DNA of 64,000 nucleotides from Pseudoduganella umbonata (GTDB lineage: Bacteria > Pseudomonadota > Gammaproteobacteria > Burkholderiales > Burkholderiaceae_D): the NCBI RefSeq assembly GCF_014192225.1, contig NZ_JACHXS010000001.1:708440-772439 (forward strand), written 5' to 3'. A model generated the notes under the pieces. That model saw only the letters and a list, made by a program, of their open reading frames with translations. It was not told the DNA's origin and did not search any database. The translations under genes were made by a program, and so were the position numbers. This document shows positions 39,854 through 48,536 of the stretch, piece by piece. Position 1 is the stretch's first letter, and each line of letters opens with the position of its first letter.

Positions 39854-41844
39854 GGCGCGTCTCCATCGAAGCCGTAGTTGACGCTCACCTGGTGCTGCCC
39901 GGAATACAGCAGCCCGTGCGCGGCGATGGGCACGTCGGTGCATTCTGGCTGCTCGATACCGTCCAGTACCACGACCAGGCGCGCGATGCTGGCCACGCCG
40001 GGTACGCCGAACACGCGCTGGTAGACGCGCGAGTAATGGATACGGCCACCGAACGGCCAGCCCTGGCCGTCCTCGCCGCCGCGCAGTGGGTGGAAATACA
40101 CGGTCAGCTGTGCATCGATGGCATCGGCCACCTCGGCCAGGTCGGCATCGTTGGTTGCCACCACTTCGCCGCGCACGGCGATTTCCTGGTAGCCGGGTTT
40201 CACGACATACAGCTCCGTAGTGAGCAGCCGGCGCTCGTCCAGGTAAGCGCACACGCTTTTGAGCGTGCCTTCGCTGGGCATCGGCCGCGGTCCGTCCGCA
40301 TCGGGCACCACCACGACGGAGACCACGCCGGGAATGCGCTCGCCCGGGAAGTCCGGGTGGAACAAAGGCAGCGCCTTGGCCCGGCGCACGTTGCCGGCCG
40401 CCTGGGCCAGCGTTTCGAAATCCTCCGCCGTGACGGCCCGCTCGCGGCTCTTCAGCGAGCGCGGCGCGCGCTTGCGCGCTTCGTCGAGCGTTTCTTCCTC
40501 GCTGCCCGCGAACGCCGCCTGCAGGTTGCCGACGCCGTTTTCATCGATGCCTTCGACGCGGTAGGCCATCGTGCTGATGGCGCCAGCCGCCACGTTGCCC
40601 CGCTTGCCGCCGCCGACCCGGTACAGCCGCGCGATCACGTTGCCGTTCGGGTTGTTGACATAGGCGACGGGAATCGCGCCGTTGACACCGTCGCCGGTAA
40701 AGATTTCTCCGGTCGAGCGGTTCAGCACATAGTGGCGGTCGGCCGGACCGGACCCGAAGAAATCGCCGACCTCGGTCCAGCGCTCGAAACCACGGTCGCT
40801 TTCCTCGATGTCGAGCTGCAGGGTGCCTTGCACCACCGGCTTGCCGGACAGCTGGAAAACCTGGTTGCGGCTGCCGTCCGAGCCACCCAGTACCTCGTCG
40901 GTCAAGGTTTCCGCCGCCTCGACGGCCACCGTGTTGGTGCGCACGGCCAGCAGCCGCGGCGCCCGCTCGTACTGGCTGGCGAGCAGCCGCGCCCGCAGCC
41001 AGTAGAACGGCAGCGGATCGGCCGGTTGCAGCTTGGTCTTGGCGACGATGCCGGTGGCGGGCAGCCGCACGCTGACGTGGCCGCTGCGGCTGAATGCCAG
41101 CGTATCGTCCTTCAGTACGTTCAGCCGGGTCCAGCCGCTCGGCGTCTGGTATTCCCACACCACGGTGGCTGGCGCGAAAGCCAGCGGATTGCCGCCGCAC
41201 GGCACGTACTGGCGGGCTGCCGCCTGCGTGCCCGGCATCACGACGACGGCCAGGTCGAGGATTTCCGCCGGCAGCGCGGCGCTGTCGTCGAAGCCCAGCA
41301 GCAGCGCCGATTCGCGGTCAGGCCGCGGGCCGAACGGCTCGAAGCCGCGGTCGGCGGCCTGGTTGTCGGCGAAGCGCGGCACATACTGGCTGCCGTCGAA
41401 CACCATCACGCTCTTCAGCGCGGCACGGAACGCGACCAGCCCGCGCACCGTCTCGAACACGACCGGCGCGGCGCCGTCCTGCGGATCGGCGGTCAGCTGC
41501 GAGCGGGCCGGCACGCGCACGATGGCGGCGGTATGCGTGGCCGCGACCGGAAACGTCACTTCCGCCTGGGCCGGCTGCGCCGGCGTCAGCTCGATGCCGA
41601 TCAGTTCCAGGAACTTGATGTAGGAAAGCTCGGGCACGCGGTTCAGCCGGTACAGCAACATGTCCGCCTGCCACGCGAAAACCTGGGCCAGCGTAACGCC
41701 CGGGTCGTTCTCGTTGACGTCGGTCCACGCCGCTTCGCCGGGGCGCCACTCGGGCGCATAGCGCGCGATCCGGGTGCGGATCTCGGTGACGATATCGTCG
41801 TAGCGGCGGTCGTCGATCTGCGGCAGGTGGTCTCTCAGCGGCAT
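39850..41844 (-). CDS. Baseplate J / gp6-like protein (Pvc11)
   Basis: 664 residues. N-terminus DDRRYDDIVTEIRTRIARYA, GVTLAQVFAWQADMLLYRLN is typical of eCIS baseplate J proteins. The central NRSTGEIFTGDGVNGAIPVA, the J-core RAPRSLKSRERAVTAEDFET and C-terminal TELYVVKPGYQEIAVRGEVV follow. It forms the baseplate wedge with gp25 and Pvc12. It overlaps the propeller/gpI gene by 4 bases. Confidence 0.93.
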   Translation of the reverse strand: MPLRDHLPQIDDRRYDDIVTEIRTRIARYAPEWRPGEAAWTDVNENDPGVTLAQVFAWQADMLLYRLNRVPELSYIKFLELIGIELTPAQPAQAEVTFPVAATHTAAIVRVPARSQLTADPQDGAAPVVFETVRGLVAFRAALKSVMVFDGSQYVPRFADNQAADRGFEPFGPRPDRESALLLGFDDSAALPAEILDLAVVVMPGTQAAARQYVPCGGNPLAFAPATVVWEYQTPSGWTRLNVLKDDTLAFSRSGHVSVRLPATGIVAKTKLQPADPLPFYWLRARLLASQYERAPRLLAVRTNTVAVEAAETLTDEVLGGSDGSRNQVFQLSGKPVVQGTLQLDIEESDRGFERWTEVGDFFGSGPADRHYVLNRSTGEIFTGDGVNGAIPVAYVNNPNGNVIARLYRVGGGKRGNVAAGAISTMAYRVEGIDENGVGNLQAAFAGSEEETLDEARKRAPRSLKSRERAVTAEDFETLAQAAGNVRRAKALPLFHPDFPGERIPGVVSVVVVPDADGPRPMPSEGTLKSVCAYLDERRLLTTELYVVKPGYQEIAVRGEVVATNDADLAEVADAIDAQLTVYFHPLRGGEDGQGWPFGGRIHYSRVYQRVFGVPGVASIARLVVVLDGIEQPECTDVPIAAHGLLYSGQHQVSVNYGFDGDAP

Positions 41845-41888
41845 GGCGGTCTCCGATGGCGTGCAATGTCCGTTTCAACGTCCAACTT

Positions 41889-42290
41889 CTAACCGGCTTC
41901 GCGGATATAGAACGGGTAGACGAGATTGCCGATCGCGTTGTTGGCGCGGATCCGGTAGCTGACGCGGATCAGCAGCAGGTTTTCCCGCTCCGGCGCGGCG
42001 CTGGCCGACACATCCAGCACGTCGATGCGCGGTTCGTAGCGCGTCAGGCCTTCGCGCACCGCCTGCACCGCCCGCGCCACGGTGCGTGGATTGTTCGGCT
42101 CGAACACCAGGTCGTGGATGCCGCAGCCGAACTCCGGCAGCATGGGCCGCTCGCCCTTCGCCGTCGCCAGCACCAGGTAGATGCCTTCCTCGATGCGCTG
42201 TTCGTGGCGGGCCTGGGCGATGCGGCCGGCCGCGTTGACCTGCAGCGGGAATTTCCAGCCGATACCGAGGAAGTCGCGTTGGGTGGCCAT
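41889..42290 (-). CDS. gp25/W-like baseplate protein (Pvc9)
   Basis: 133 residues. FLGIGWKFPLQVNAAGRIAQ, LLTA-type ATAKGERPMLPEFGCGIHDL and VFEPNNPRTVARAVQAVREG are diagnostic of the gp25 lysozyme-like baseplate family. Its leader holds four 14-base repeats, each containing a Shine-Dalgarno-like GGAG; the last ends 6 bases before the ATG. Confidence 0.95.
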   Translation of the reverse strand: MATQRDFLGIGWKFPLQVNAAGRIAQARHEQRIEEGIYLVLATAKGERPMLPEFGCGIHDLVFEPNNPRTVARAVQAVREGLTRYEPRIDVLDVSASAAPERENLLLIRVSYRIRANNAIGNLVYPFYIREAG

Positions 42291-42293
42291 TTT

Positions 42294-42349
42294 CTGCTCC
42301 TGTTGTCCTGCTCCTGTTGTCCTGCTCCTGTTGTCCTGCTCCTGTTGTT
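42294..42349 (-). repeat. Four 14-bp tandem repeats forming a repeated ribosome-binding site
   Basis: Plus-strand unit CTGCTCCTGTTGTC (42294, 42308, 42322; the fourth at 42336 ends in T). On the mRNA the unit is (A/G)ACAACAGGAGCAG, so GGAG occurs four times at 14-base spacing just before the gp25 start codon. Confidence 0.9.
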
Positions 42350-42380
42350 TTGCTTCGTTCCTGCTTCAGCCGGGCATGAA

Positions 42381-43079
42381 TCAGCCTGGCAATGCGTCGA
42401 CGACGGCTTTCAGCGCATCGACCGACTGTTTCAACTGCTGCACGGCCTGGACCGCGTCCGCGGCCTGGCCCAGCGCGCTCAGGTCGGGCAGCGCGATGTC
42501 CAGCTGCGCCAGCGCCGCCACGCCGCCGACCACCTTCATCACGGTCTCGATCGGGCCCATCGAGTTCATCAGGTTGCTCATCGACGTGTCGGCATTGCGC
42601 TGCGCGCATTCGAGCGCCGCCAGCAGCGCCGGATTGCCTTCGGCCGACGCAAAATCGATCGAGACCTGGAATTCGACGATGCTGGCCAGGCTGTCGACCA
42701 GGCAGGACAGGATGTTGATGATCAGTTCGAGGATGGCCTTGATCATCAGCACGAAATTGAAGGGCGCCAGCGCCGGGATGCAGCCGGACAGCTCCTCGAA
42801 CGATTTCACCAGCGCGCCCACTTTCTCGGCCATCTTGAACGGGTCCGGCGCCGCCTTCGCGAAATCGATGATGTTGCCGAGGACTTCGAGGATCTTCAGG
42901 ATGCAGCCCATCGCGCCCAGGAGCGGGCCCAGCTGGATCAGCAGGCTCATGTCGATCTTGCAGTTGGTCGGTATGCCGGCGGCGAAGTCGGCGACGCCTT
43001 TCAGCTCGCCGCCGGTCGGCAGCGGAATCGCCGGAATCCGGATCTCGTCCAGCGCAATGCAGGGGATGTTCGCGGTCAT
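42381..43079 (-). CDS. Hydrophobic helical protein of the eCIS baseplate region, unknown function
   Basis: 232 residues. Short polar N-terminus (MTANIPCIALDEIRIPAIPL), then hydrophobic helices (LLIQLGPLLGAMGCILKILE; FNFVLMIKAILELIINILSC) and a C-terminal Ala/Leu/Val helix. It occupies the slot between spike and gp25 genes. No PAAR-type motif is visible in it or in its neighbours. It might line or cap the spike, or insert into membranes. Not recognised. Confidence 0.65.
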   Translation of the reverse strand: MTANIPCIALDEIRIPAIPLPTGGELKGVADFAAGIPTNCKIDMSLLIQLGPLLGAMGCILKILEVLGNIIDFAKAAPDPFKMAEKVGALVKSFEELSGCIPALAPFNFVLMIKAILELIINILSCLVDSLASIVEFQVSIDFASAEGNPALLAALECAQRNADTSMSNLMNSMGPIETVMKVVGGVAALAQLDIALPDLSALGQAADAVQAVQQLKQSVDALKAVVDALPG

Positions 43080-43091
43080 CGTGCATGCTCC

Positions 43092-43595
43092 TCAGATCGG
43101 CGGCCCGACGGGCGCCACCACGCGGCTGTTGATCTGGACGGACGGCGCCTGCAACCGCAGCAGGCCCCTGCTCAGGATCGTGACCATGCCGTTGCGCAGC
43201 TCGACCTGGTTGCCGTGGGCATCCTCGAGCCGCAGGTAGCCCTTGTCGCCGGCCGCCGGTTCCGGGTCGTACAGGCTGATCTTGTGGCCGTTCTTGCTGT
43301 GGATGATGCGCAGCTGCGGGTCCGTCGATGGCGGCTTGTGCTGGCCGTTCCACAGGAAGCCCACGATGTAGGGATGCGCCAGCTTGCCGAACAGGAAGGC
43401 CACCAGCGCTTCGTCGCCTTCCTCCGGCATCGTGTACGCGCCCCGTCCGCCGCCCGCCATCGGCGCGGCGATCGATGCCCAGTCCGAGCGCTGCGGCGGA
43501 TTCATCCACATGAAATCGACCTTGATGCGGCCCAGCGCCCCGTCGATTTCCCTGACGGTGCCGATCACCACGCCCGGATAGGTGTCCTCGCTCAT
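43092..43595 (-). CDS. Spike OB-fold/needle part (gp5/VgrG C-terminal half, Pvc8-like)
   Basis: 167 residues from ATG 43595, which overlaps the preceding stop (ATGA). YPGVVIGTVREIDGALGRIK, VDFMW and WASIAAPMAGGGRGAYTMPE, then LVAFLFG and HPYIVGFLWNG are the gp5-OB/VgrG barrel motifs. The rest (KISLYDPEPAAG, LEDAHGNQVELRNGMVTI) is the short beta-prism. Together with the adjacent gene it forms the spike normally made as one VgrG/Pvc8 chain. Confidence 0.9.
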   Translation of the reverse strand: MSEDTYPGVVIGTVREIDGALGRIKVDFMWMNPPQRSDWASIAAPMAGGGRGAYTMPEEGDEALVAFLFGKLAHPYIVGFLWNGQHKPPSTDPQLRIIHSKNGHKISLYDPEPAAGDKGYLRLEDAHGNQVELRNGMVTILSRGLLRLQAPSVQINSRVVAPVGPPI

Positions 43596-44839
43596 CGCAG
43601 TCCCGCCAACGCGCCTTCCTGCTCGCGGCGCGCATTGAACTTGGTGATGTAGCCGCTGTCGCCGATCGTATGCGTGGAGTCGGTAATGAAATAGGTGCCG
43701 GAAAAGCGCGGGCCCAGGCCCTCGATGATCACGCGGCGCCCGGCGCGCAGGTCGGGCAGGCCGACGCACGTGGCGCTGGCCTTCACGATTTCCTTCAGCT
43801 GGTCGGACAGGATCGAGCGGGCCAGCTCGCGCGCTTCGCGCTCCGAGTGGACCGGCCGGTCGATGACGATTTCCTCGCGGGCGTCGCAGGCGCTGATCAG
43901 GTTGTGCAGGTCGGCATTGACGGTGGCGCCCCGCTCGCCCAGCGAAACCTTGACGGAAATGGCGCGCTGCCGGGTACGGTCCCAGCCGTTCACGGTCACC
44001 GATTTGACCTGGTTCGCCGTCGTCAGCGTGGGCTTGAAGTCGATCAGCGACAGGCCCCATTTCAGCCGGTACATCACGTCGCGCACGCCCGGCCCGCGCC
44101 CGTTGGACGGACCGAAGTACAGGTGGCGCTCCCGTTCCCGCGGATTACGGGCATTCGGGTCGCCTTCGCGGATATACACGACATAGGCGCGCCGCCGGGC
44201 GCGCGTCAGCAGGAAGTCGATGTCGTACTGGGCATCCTCATGCACCACCGGCAGCGGGTCTTCCGTCTGCAGCGCGTTGGTGTCGATCACCAGCGGCAGC
44301 GGGATGCGGCGCTTGTCGGCCGTGGGCAGCGTGTTGTCGCGCAGCGTGGCCAGGTTGGCGGCGATCTCGCTGTCGCGCTTGTCGTTCCACGTGGTGCTGT
44401 ATTGCTTGCGGCGCAGCTGGTGCAGCACGTTCAGGCCGCGCACGCTGAGCGTGGGCGGCGCGCTGGCGGGAAAGTTCGGCTCCAGCGTGGTGAACGTGCC
44501 GAGCAGCATCAGGCGCAGGTCGCCCGCATAGCCCATGCGCAGCGATACTTTTTTTCCGCACGGTTCGAACAGCGTGGCCCGTTCCGCGTCGCCGCCGGCG
44601 CCGGGATCGCCGGCCACCGGTTCGAAACCGATGTATTTGGGCCGCTTCGTGCTGGCATCCCAGTTGCTGACGGTGATCTCGAAACTGTCGATTTCCTTGA
44701 TGCTGTCCTTGTACGTGACCTGCGTGATATCGCGCACCACGCTGTTCGGCGCCGACACGCCATCGATGCGCAGCTCGAACTGGGGCACGTAGAAACCGCC
44801 CTGCAGTGCCGCTTCGTCCGATAGCGTCAGTTCTTCCAT
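43592..44839 (-). CDS. Spike base, gpD/gp27-like part of VgrG (Pvc8-like)
   Basis: 415 residues from ATG 44839, which has GGAG five bases upstream; the longer frame overlaps the LysM gene. It belongs to the phage late-control gpD family: FYVPQFELRIDGVSAPNSVV, SFEITVSNWD, LRMGYAGDLRLMLLGTFTTL and RGLNVLHQLRRKQYSTTWND, ending with the C-terminal barrel (SGTYFITDSTHTIGDSGYIT). It forms the trimeric hub of the spike. Confidence 0.92.
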   Translation of the reverse strand: MEELTLSDEAALQGGFYVPQFELRIDGVSAPNSVVRDITQVTYKDSIKEIDSFEITVSNWDASTKRPKYIGFEPVAGDPGAGGDAERATLFEPCGKKVSLRMGYAGDLRLMLLGTFTTLEPNFPASAPPTLSVRGLNVLHQLRRKQYSTTWNDKRDSEIAANLATLRDNTLPTADKRRIPLPLVIDTNALQTEDPLPVVHEDAQYDIDFLLTRARRRAYVVYIREGDPNARNPRERERHLYFGPSNGRGPGVRDVMYRLKWGLSLIDFKPTLTTANQVKSVTVNGWDRTRQRAISVKVSLGERGATVNADLHNLISACDAREEIVIDRPVHSEREARELARSILSDQLKEIVKASATCVGLPDLRAGRRVIIEGLGPRFSGTYFITDSTHTIGDSGYITKFNARREQEGALAGLR

Positions 44840-44867
44840 GATGGCTCCAGTGCCGTTACGGTCGGGG

Positions 44868-45560
44868 TCAGCGCAGCGTGGGCACGGCAAGCACGGTACC
44901 CGGCCGCAGCCGGCGCGGGTCCTCGATGCCGTTGCCTTCGGCAATGCCGCGCCAGTCCGTGGCGCGGCCGTAGTAGCGCCGTGCGATCGCGGCGAGTGTC
45001 TCTCCCTGCTGCACCACATGGCCGTGCGTGCGGTCCGGCGAACTGAGGTTCAGCTGGTGCAGCTGTTCGTCGAGCGTCTTGTATTCGCGCAGCGTCAGCG
45101 TCAGCGTGGCGCGCAGCGGCACGCCCTCGGGACTGAACAGCGTGAACTTCTGGCGCACGCTTTCCACCAGCCCGCGGAACTCGTTGCGCCCCTGGTTGCC
45201 GGAAAAGCTGGACATGTGCGCGCCCGGGAAAGCCGTGTTCCACACGAAGCTGACGATCGGCGGCGCGTGGCGCGCCGGTTCGATCTTCACCATCGAGTAC
45301 ACCGGATCCGTCAGCGTGGTGACGCTGGTCGCCCCGCTGCCCATGCCCTGCTCGGTGGTGTCGAAGAACAGTTCGACGGTCAGCTTCTCGGTCTGGCCGC
45401 GGACGAACTGCAGCACCGGCGAATCGATGCCGGGGATCGCCACCTCGGCGATCTGCGCGCCCTTTTCCAGGCTGAATTCGCCGGGGTTGTACTGCACCTC
45501 GATGAAATCGAGCCCCGCATCGTATTCGGCGACCAGCATGGCTTTCTGCAGTTGCTGCAT
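44868..45560 (-). CDS. LysM-domain baseplate protein (Pvc7/gp53-like)
   Basis: 230 residues. The N-terminal part (KAMLVAEYDAGLDFIEVQYN, PGEFSLEKGAQ) matches the eCIS CIS-tube/LysM adaptor type, and the last 50 residues are a LysM motif (HVVQQGETLAAIARRYYGRA, then RLRPGTVLAVP). In this class the LysM domain links the inner tube to the baseplate hub. It lies 160 bases downstream of the DUF5908 gene. Confidence 0.9.
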   Translation of the reverse strand: MQQLQKAMLVAEYDAGLDFIEVQYNPGEFSLEKGAQIAEVAIPGIDSPVLQFVRGQTEKLTVELFFDTTEQGMGSGATSVTTLTDPVYSMVKIEPARHAPPIVSFVWNTAFPGAHMSSFSGNQGRNEFRGLVESVRQKFTLFSPEGVPLRATLTLTLREYKTLDEQLHQLNLSSPDRTHGHVVQQGETLAAIARRYYGRATDWRGIAEGNGIEDPRRLRPGTVLAVPTLR

Positions 45561-45607
45561 GGTGCGATCCTCCCTCTACTTTTCCGGCTGTAGGTGCCTT
45601 AGAACCG

Positions 45608-45671
45608 GGGTCAGTCCCCTCGAACCGGCAACAACCGGGACAGCCGCTATCACTTACCGGGGACAGACCCC
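45608..45671. repeat. Inverted pair of GGGGTC(A/T)GTCCCC elements
   Basis: GGGGTCAGTCCCC at 45608-45620 and GGGGACAGACCCC at 45659-45671; one reads as the reverse complement of the other with one mismatch, and each is itself almost palindromic. They lie in the longest internal gap of the eCIS operon and could form a stem in the mRNA. They look like an intergenic REP-type element. Confidence 0.6.
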
Positions 45672-45720
45672 TGCTGATCTGCCGGTATCGGCGACCTCTG
45701 GCAAAATGCTGGTCTTCCCG

Positions 45721-45918
45721 TCACTCACCCCGCTGCCTCTCCCTTCCAATGCCGCCGGATACGCCCCGTTCCAGCGCCGCCCGCCCGTCGTGCAGCTCGC
45801 GCTCGTCGAGCGCCTGCATGACCGCCTGCACGATCTTCTGCAGCGTGGCCGCGTCGAGCAGACTGTCGCTTTCCATCATCTGTACCGAGCTGTGTACTTC
45901 GCCGATTTCCACCCGCAT
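45721..45918 (-). CDS. Small DUF5908-like eCIS protein (Pvc6)
   Basis: 65 residues from ATG 45918 with GGAGAG upstream. It starts MRVEIGEVHSSVQMMESDSL, in line with the M-x-x-EI-x-E(L/V) opening of the short DUF5908/Pvc6 proteins found between tube and LysM genes in eCIS loci, followed by the helix TLQKIVQAVMQALDERE. Position between the second tube and LysM gene supports the call. Confidence 0.75.
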   Translation of the reverse strand: MRVEIGEVHSSVQMMESDSLLDAATLQKIVQAVMQALDERELHDGRAALERGVSGGIGRERQRGE

Positions 45919-45974
45919 CTTGCTCTCCTGTGCCGCTCTCCCGTGCCGCTCTTCCGTGCAATGCCCTGGCCGGC

Positions 45975-46529
45975 CTAGCTGACCAGCCCGCCGATCAGCG
46001 CCGCCGCGCCGCCGGCGATGCCGATTCCCGGCACCTGGTACAGCCCCTCGTGGGCCACCTCGATCGATTCGATCGCCACGTTGTTCTGCGTGGCGTTCAG
46101 TGCCGGACCGCTGTACTTGATCGGCAGGCCGCGGCTGAAGTACCACATCGCCGCCGGCAGGCCGGTGGCGTCGAGCAGCACGATGACGCCGTCGCGCCGC
46201 TTTCCCTTGCCGGCCACAAAACCGTAATGCCAGTCCCACAGCGAGGTACCGATGCCGACGCCCTTGCGCAATGTCAGGTTGGACCAGGTGACGCGCGACG
46301 GGAATTTCAGTACGGCGCCATTGCGCCCGCCCTCTTTGTACTCTTCCGGCGTCATCGACATTTCCAGGCCGCTGCATTCGGTGAAGCCGCCGACCAGCAC
46401 GTCCAGCACGGCCGACAGCGCAAGCGAGCCGATGGCGGCCAGCGGCGACGACGTATCGATCAGGCTGATCATGAAGTTGTGGTTAAGCGGCGGATCGTGC
46501 CGCGCGCCCGTGTCGGACAGCAGGGACAT
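45975..46529 (-). CDS. Second inner-tube protein (Pvc5/Pvc1-like, gp19 fold)
   Basis: 184 residues from ATG 46529, which shares one base with the sheath stop; the longer frame is spurious. NHNFMISLID, GGFTECSGLEMSMTPEEYKE and FPSRVTWSNLTLRKGVGIGT are the tail-tube pattern (KF-x-x-VxWxNLxLxxG), ending HEGLYQVPG. eCIS particles often use a specialised tube subunit next to the spike; this is the likelier one because it is adjacent to the baseplate genes. Confidence 0.92.
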   Translation of the reverse strand: MSLLSDTGARHDPPLNHNFMISLIDTSSPLAAIGSLALSAVLDVLVGGFTECSGLEMSMTPEEYKEGGRNGAVLKFPSRVTWSNLTLRKGVGIGTSLWDWHYGFVAGKGKRRDGVIVLLDATGLPAAMWYFSRGLPIKYSGPALNATQNNVAIESIEVAHEGLYQVPGIGIAGGAAALIGGLVS

Positions 46530-48529
46530 CAGCTCACTCCTTCGATGACGGCCGCTTCGCTGATCTCGAACTGGTTGTCGCCGCGGCCCACGCGCAGCAC
46601 GACGAACTCGAACGGTTTCGCCGGCGCGACACCGATCTCGGCCAGCAGTTCGCCGCGCGCCCGCGCGTCCGGCGGGTTGTTCGCATCGTTGCATTTGACA
46701 AAAAACGCCTCGGCCGGCACCGTGCCGGCCAGCGCGCCGCGCTGCCACAGCGCCATCAGGAAGCCCGTGAATGCCAGGTGCAGCTTGGCGCGCGTGCGGA
46801 AATCGTTCGGTTCGAACACGGCCCACTGCGACGCGACGCCGAGGCTTTTCTCGATCATGATCAAGAGGCGCCGCACGTTCAGGTAGCGCCAGTCGGGGTC
46901 CGACGACACCGTGCGCGCGCCGAAGATGCGGATGCCGCGGCCGGGAAAGGCGCGGATCACGTTCACGCCTTCGTCGTTCAGCAGGCCGTGGGACGTATCG
47001 TCGAGGTCCAGCGTCAGGTCCTGCACCCAGTTCAGCATGCCGTTGGCCGGCGCCTTGTGCACGCCCACGCTCCAGTCGCAATGCGCGCAGAATCCGGCGA
47101 CATGGCCCGATGGCGGGATCGCGCGCAGCACGCTGCCGCCCAGGCGCAGCGGGTCCGCCACGCGCAGCCATGGAAAATGCAGCGCCGCGTACTTCGAATC
47201 GAAGCGCTTGCGCCAGGCGCGAATGGCGGCGATGCCGAGGCGCGCGTCGCTGGCCGCCGCCAGCGGCGGGTCGAGCAAGGCGATGCGGTAGCGCAGCGCT
47301 TCGCAGTGGGCCACCATGGCCGCCTGCACCGCGTGGATCTGCCCCTCGTCGAAACCGGGCGGCAGGTCGCCTACCGGTTCCGGCGGCGGCGCGGCGGGCC
47401 CGGGCTCGGGCGCGGGCAGGCAGAGATCCGGCACGCACGGTGGCAGGGGCCGGCGTTCCGGATTCGGCAATGGCCGGATGTGGATGTCCGGTACCGCCAC
47501 GATGCCCACTTCGTCGACCGCGTCCAGGCATGCCAGTCCGCGCCGGCGGCGCGCCGCCTCGGCATCGCTGGCCAGCGGGTCGGCGGCTTCGCCGGTGAAA
47601 TCGCCCACCGCGAGCGTCGACAGGCCATCCAGGCCGCCATGCAGCGCCAGCCACGCGCCATCGGGCTCGTCGAACAGCGTCAGCGCCAGCAATGACGACT
47701 CGCCGCGCAGTTCGTCGACCTGGATCAGCGGCGGCGTCTGCGGCAGACGCCAGTTCGGCGAACCCGGTTCCCAGACCGGGATGCCGGCCAGTTCGCGCGG
47801 GGCATAGCGCGGATGGCGGCGCGACGGCGACAGGCCTTCGACGGTGTCGGCCACCCGGGTGCCGTCGCGCACCAGCAGCGTGAAGTCGATGCTTTCAATC
47901 AGCAGTGGCGCCATCGGGTCGTAGCCGGTCAGCGCGGCTTCCTCGGGAAAACGCAGCCGCGGCTCCGGATTGACCCAGTACAGCCGCCTGCTCTGCGCAT
48001 CGACGGCACTGACCAGGCGCTGCGCAAACGTTCCGGCTGCCACGCGGATGCGCACCTGGGTGCCGCGCTCGAAGCCGCTGACGGAACTGACCACCGCGTA
48101 CTCGGGCTGGCACAGCGCCGGGTCGGCCACTGCCTGCCCCCGGTGGGTCTGCCGCAGCGACACGGAAAGCGCGTTGCCCCACACACCCTGGCTGGTGGCC
48201 GCGATCCGCCACACCGGCACGGTGCCGGCGGTCAGGTAGAGCGACGCGGTGGCTGCCGCGTCCGACGCCAGCCGCACGATCCAGCAGCGCCGCCCGCCGT
48301 TTTCAAAGAACGCGCGCGCCGCATAGGCCAAATAGCCGGCCCCGGTGACGTCGCCGAAGTAGGCCACGAACTGCTTCCACGAGTCGATCGGCACAGGGCG
48401 CTGCAGCGGGCCGCGCCGGGCGATGCCGAGCAGCGCCGGGATGTCCGAACGCAGCGGCGACACCGGCGGTGCACCGGCATCGACGCGCTCGTAATAGACT
48501 CCCGGGGTGCTGTAGCTCGCGGCCATCAC
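46529..48529 (-). CDS. Contractile sheath protein 2
   Basis: 666 residues. N-terminus ASYSTPGVYYERVDAGAPPV, FGDVTGAGYLAYAARAFFEN, RRCWIVRLASD, then GVWGNALSV near residue 114. C-terminal sheath core GHVAGFCAHCDWSVGVHKAP, ARTVSSDPDWRYLNVRRLLI, QWAVFEPNDFRTRAKLHLAF, and the final strand EFVVLRVG. A Pro-rich insert (PEPGPAAPPPEPVGDLPPG) lies mid-protein. It pairs with tube 2 by overlapping genes. Confidence 0.94.
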   Translation of the reverse strand: MMAASYSTPGVYYERVDAGAPPVSPLRSDIPALLGIARRGPLQRPVPIDSWKQFVAYFGDVTGAGYLAYAARAFFENGGRRCWIVRLASDAAATASLYLTAGTVPVWRIAATSQGVWGNALSVSLRQTHRGQAVADPALCQPEYAVVSSVSGFERGTQVRIRVAAGTFAQRLVSAVDAQSRRLYWVNPEPRLRFPEEAALTGYDPMAPLLIESIDFTLLVRDGTRVADTVEGLSPSRRHPRYAPRELAGIPVWEPGSPNWRLPQTPPLIQVDELRGESSLLALTLFDEPDGAWLALHGGLDGLSTLAVGDFTGEAADPLASDAEAARRRRGLACLDAVDEVGIVAVPDIHIRPLPNPERRPLPPCVPDLCLPAPEPGPAAPPPEPVGDLPPGFDEGQIHAVQAAMVAHCEALRYRIALLDPPLAAASDARLGIAAIRAWRKRFDSKYAALHFPWLRVADPLRLGGSVLRAIPPSGHVAGFCAHCDWSVGVHKAPANGMLNWVQDLTLDLDDTSHGLLNDEGVNVIRAFPGRGIRIFGARTVSSDPDWRYLNVRRLLIMIEKSLGVASQWAVFEPNDFRTRAKLHLAFTGFLMALWQRGALAGTVPAEAFFVKCNDANNPPDARARGELLAEIGVAPAKPFEFVVLRVGRGDNQFEISEAAVIEGVS

Positions 48530-48536
48530 TGTTCTC

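Noticed and set aside
34283-39877. 1864-codon plus-strand open frame
   Set aside because: Antisense to four eCIS genes in good order with overlaps; no domain in the plus-strand translation.
42294-42349. Coding repeat on the plus strand (Cys/Leu/Val-rich)
   Set aside because: The plus-strand frame is antisense to baseplate genes; the repeats lie in a minus-strand leader.
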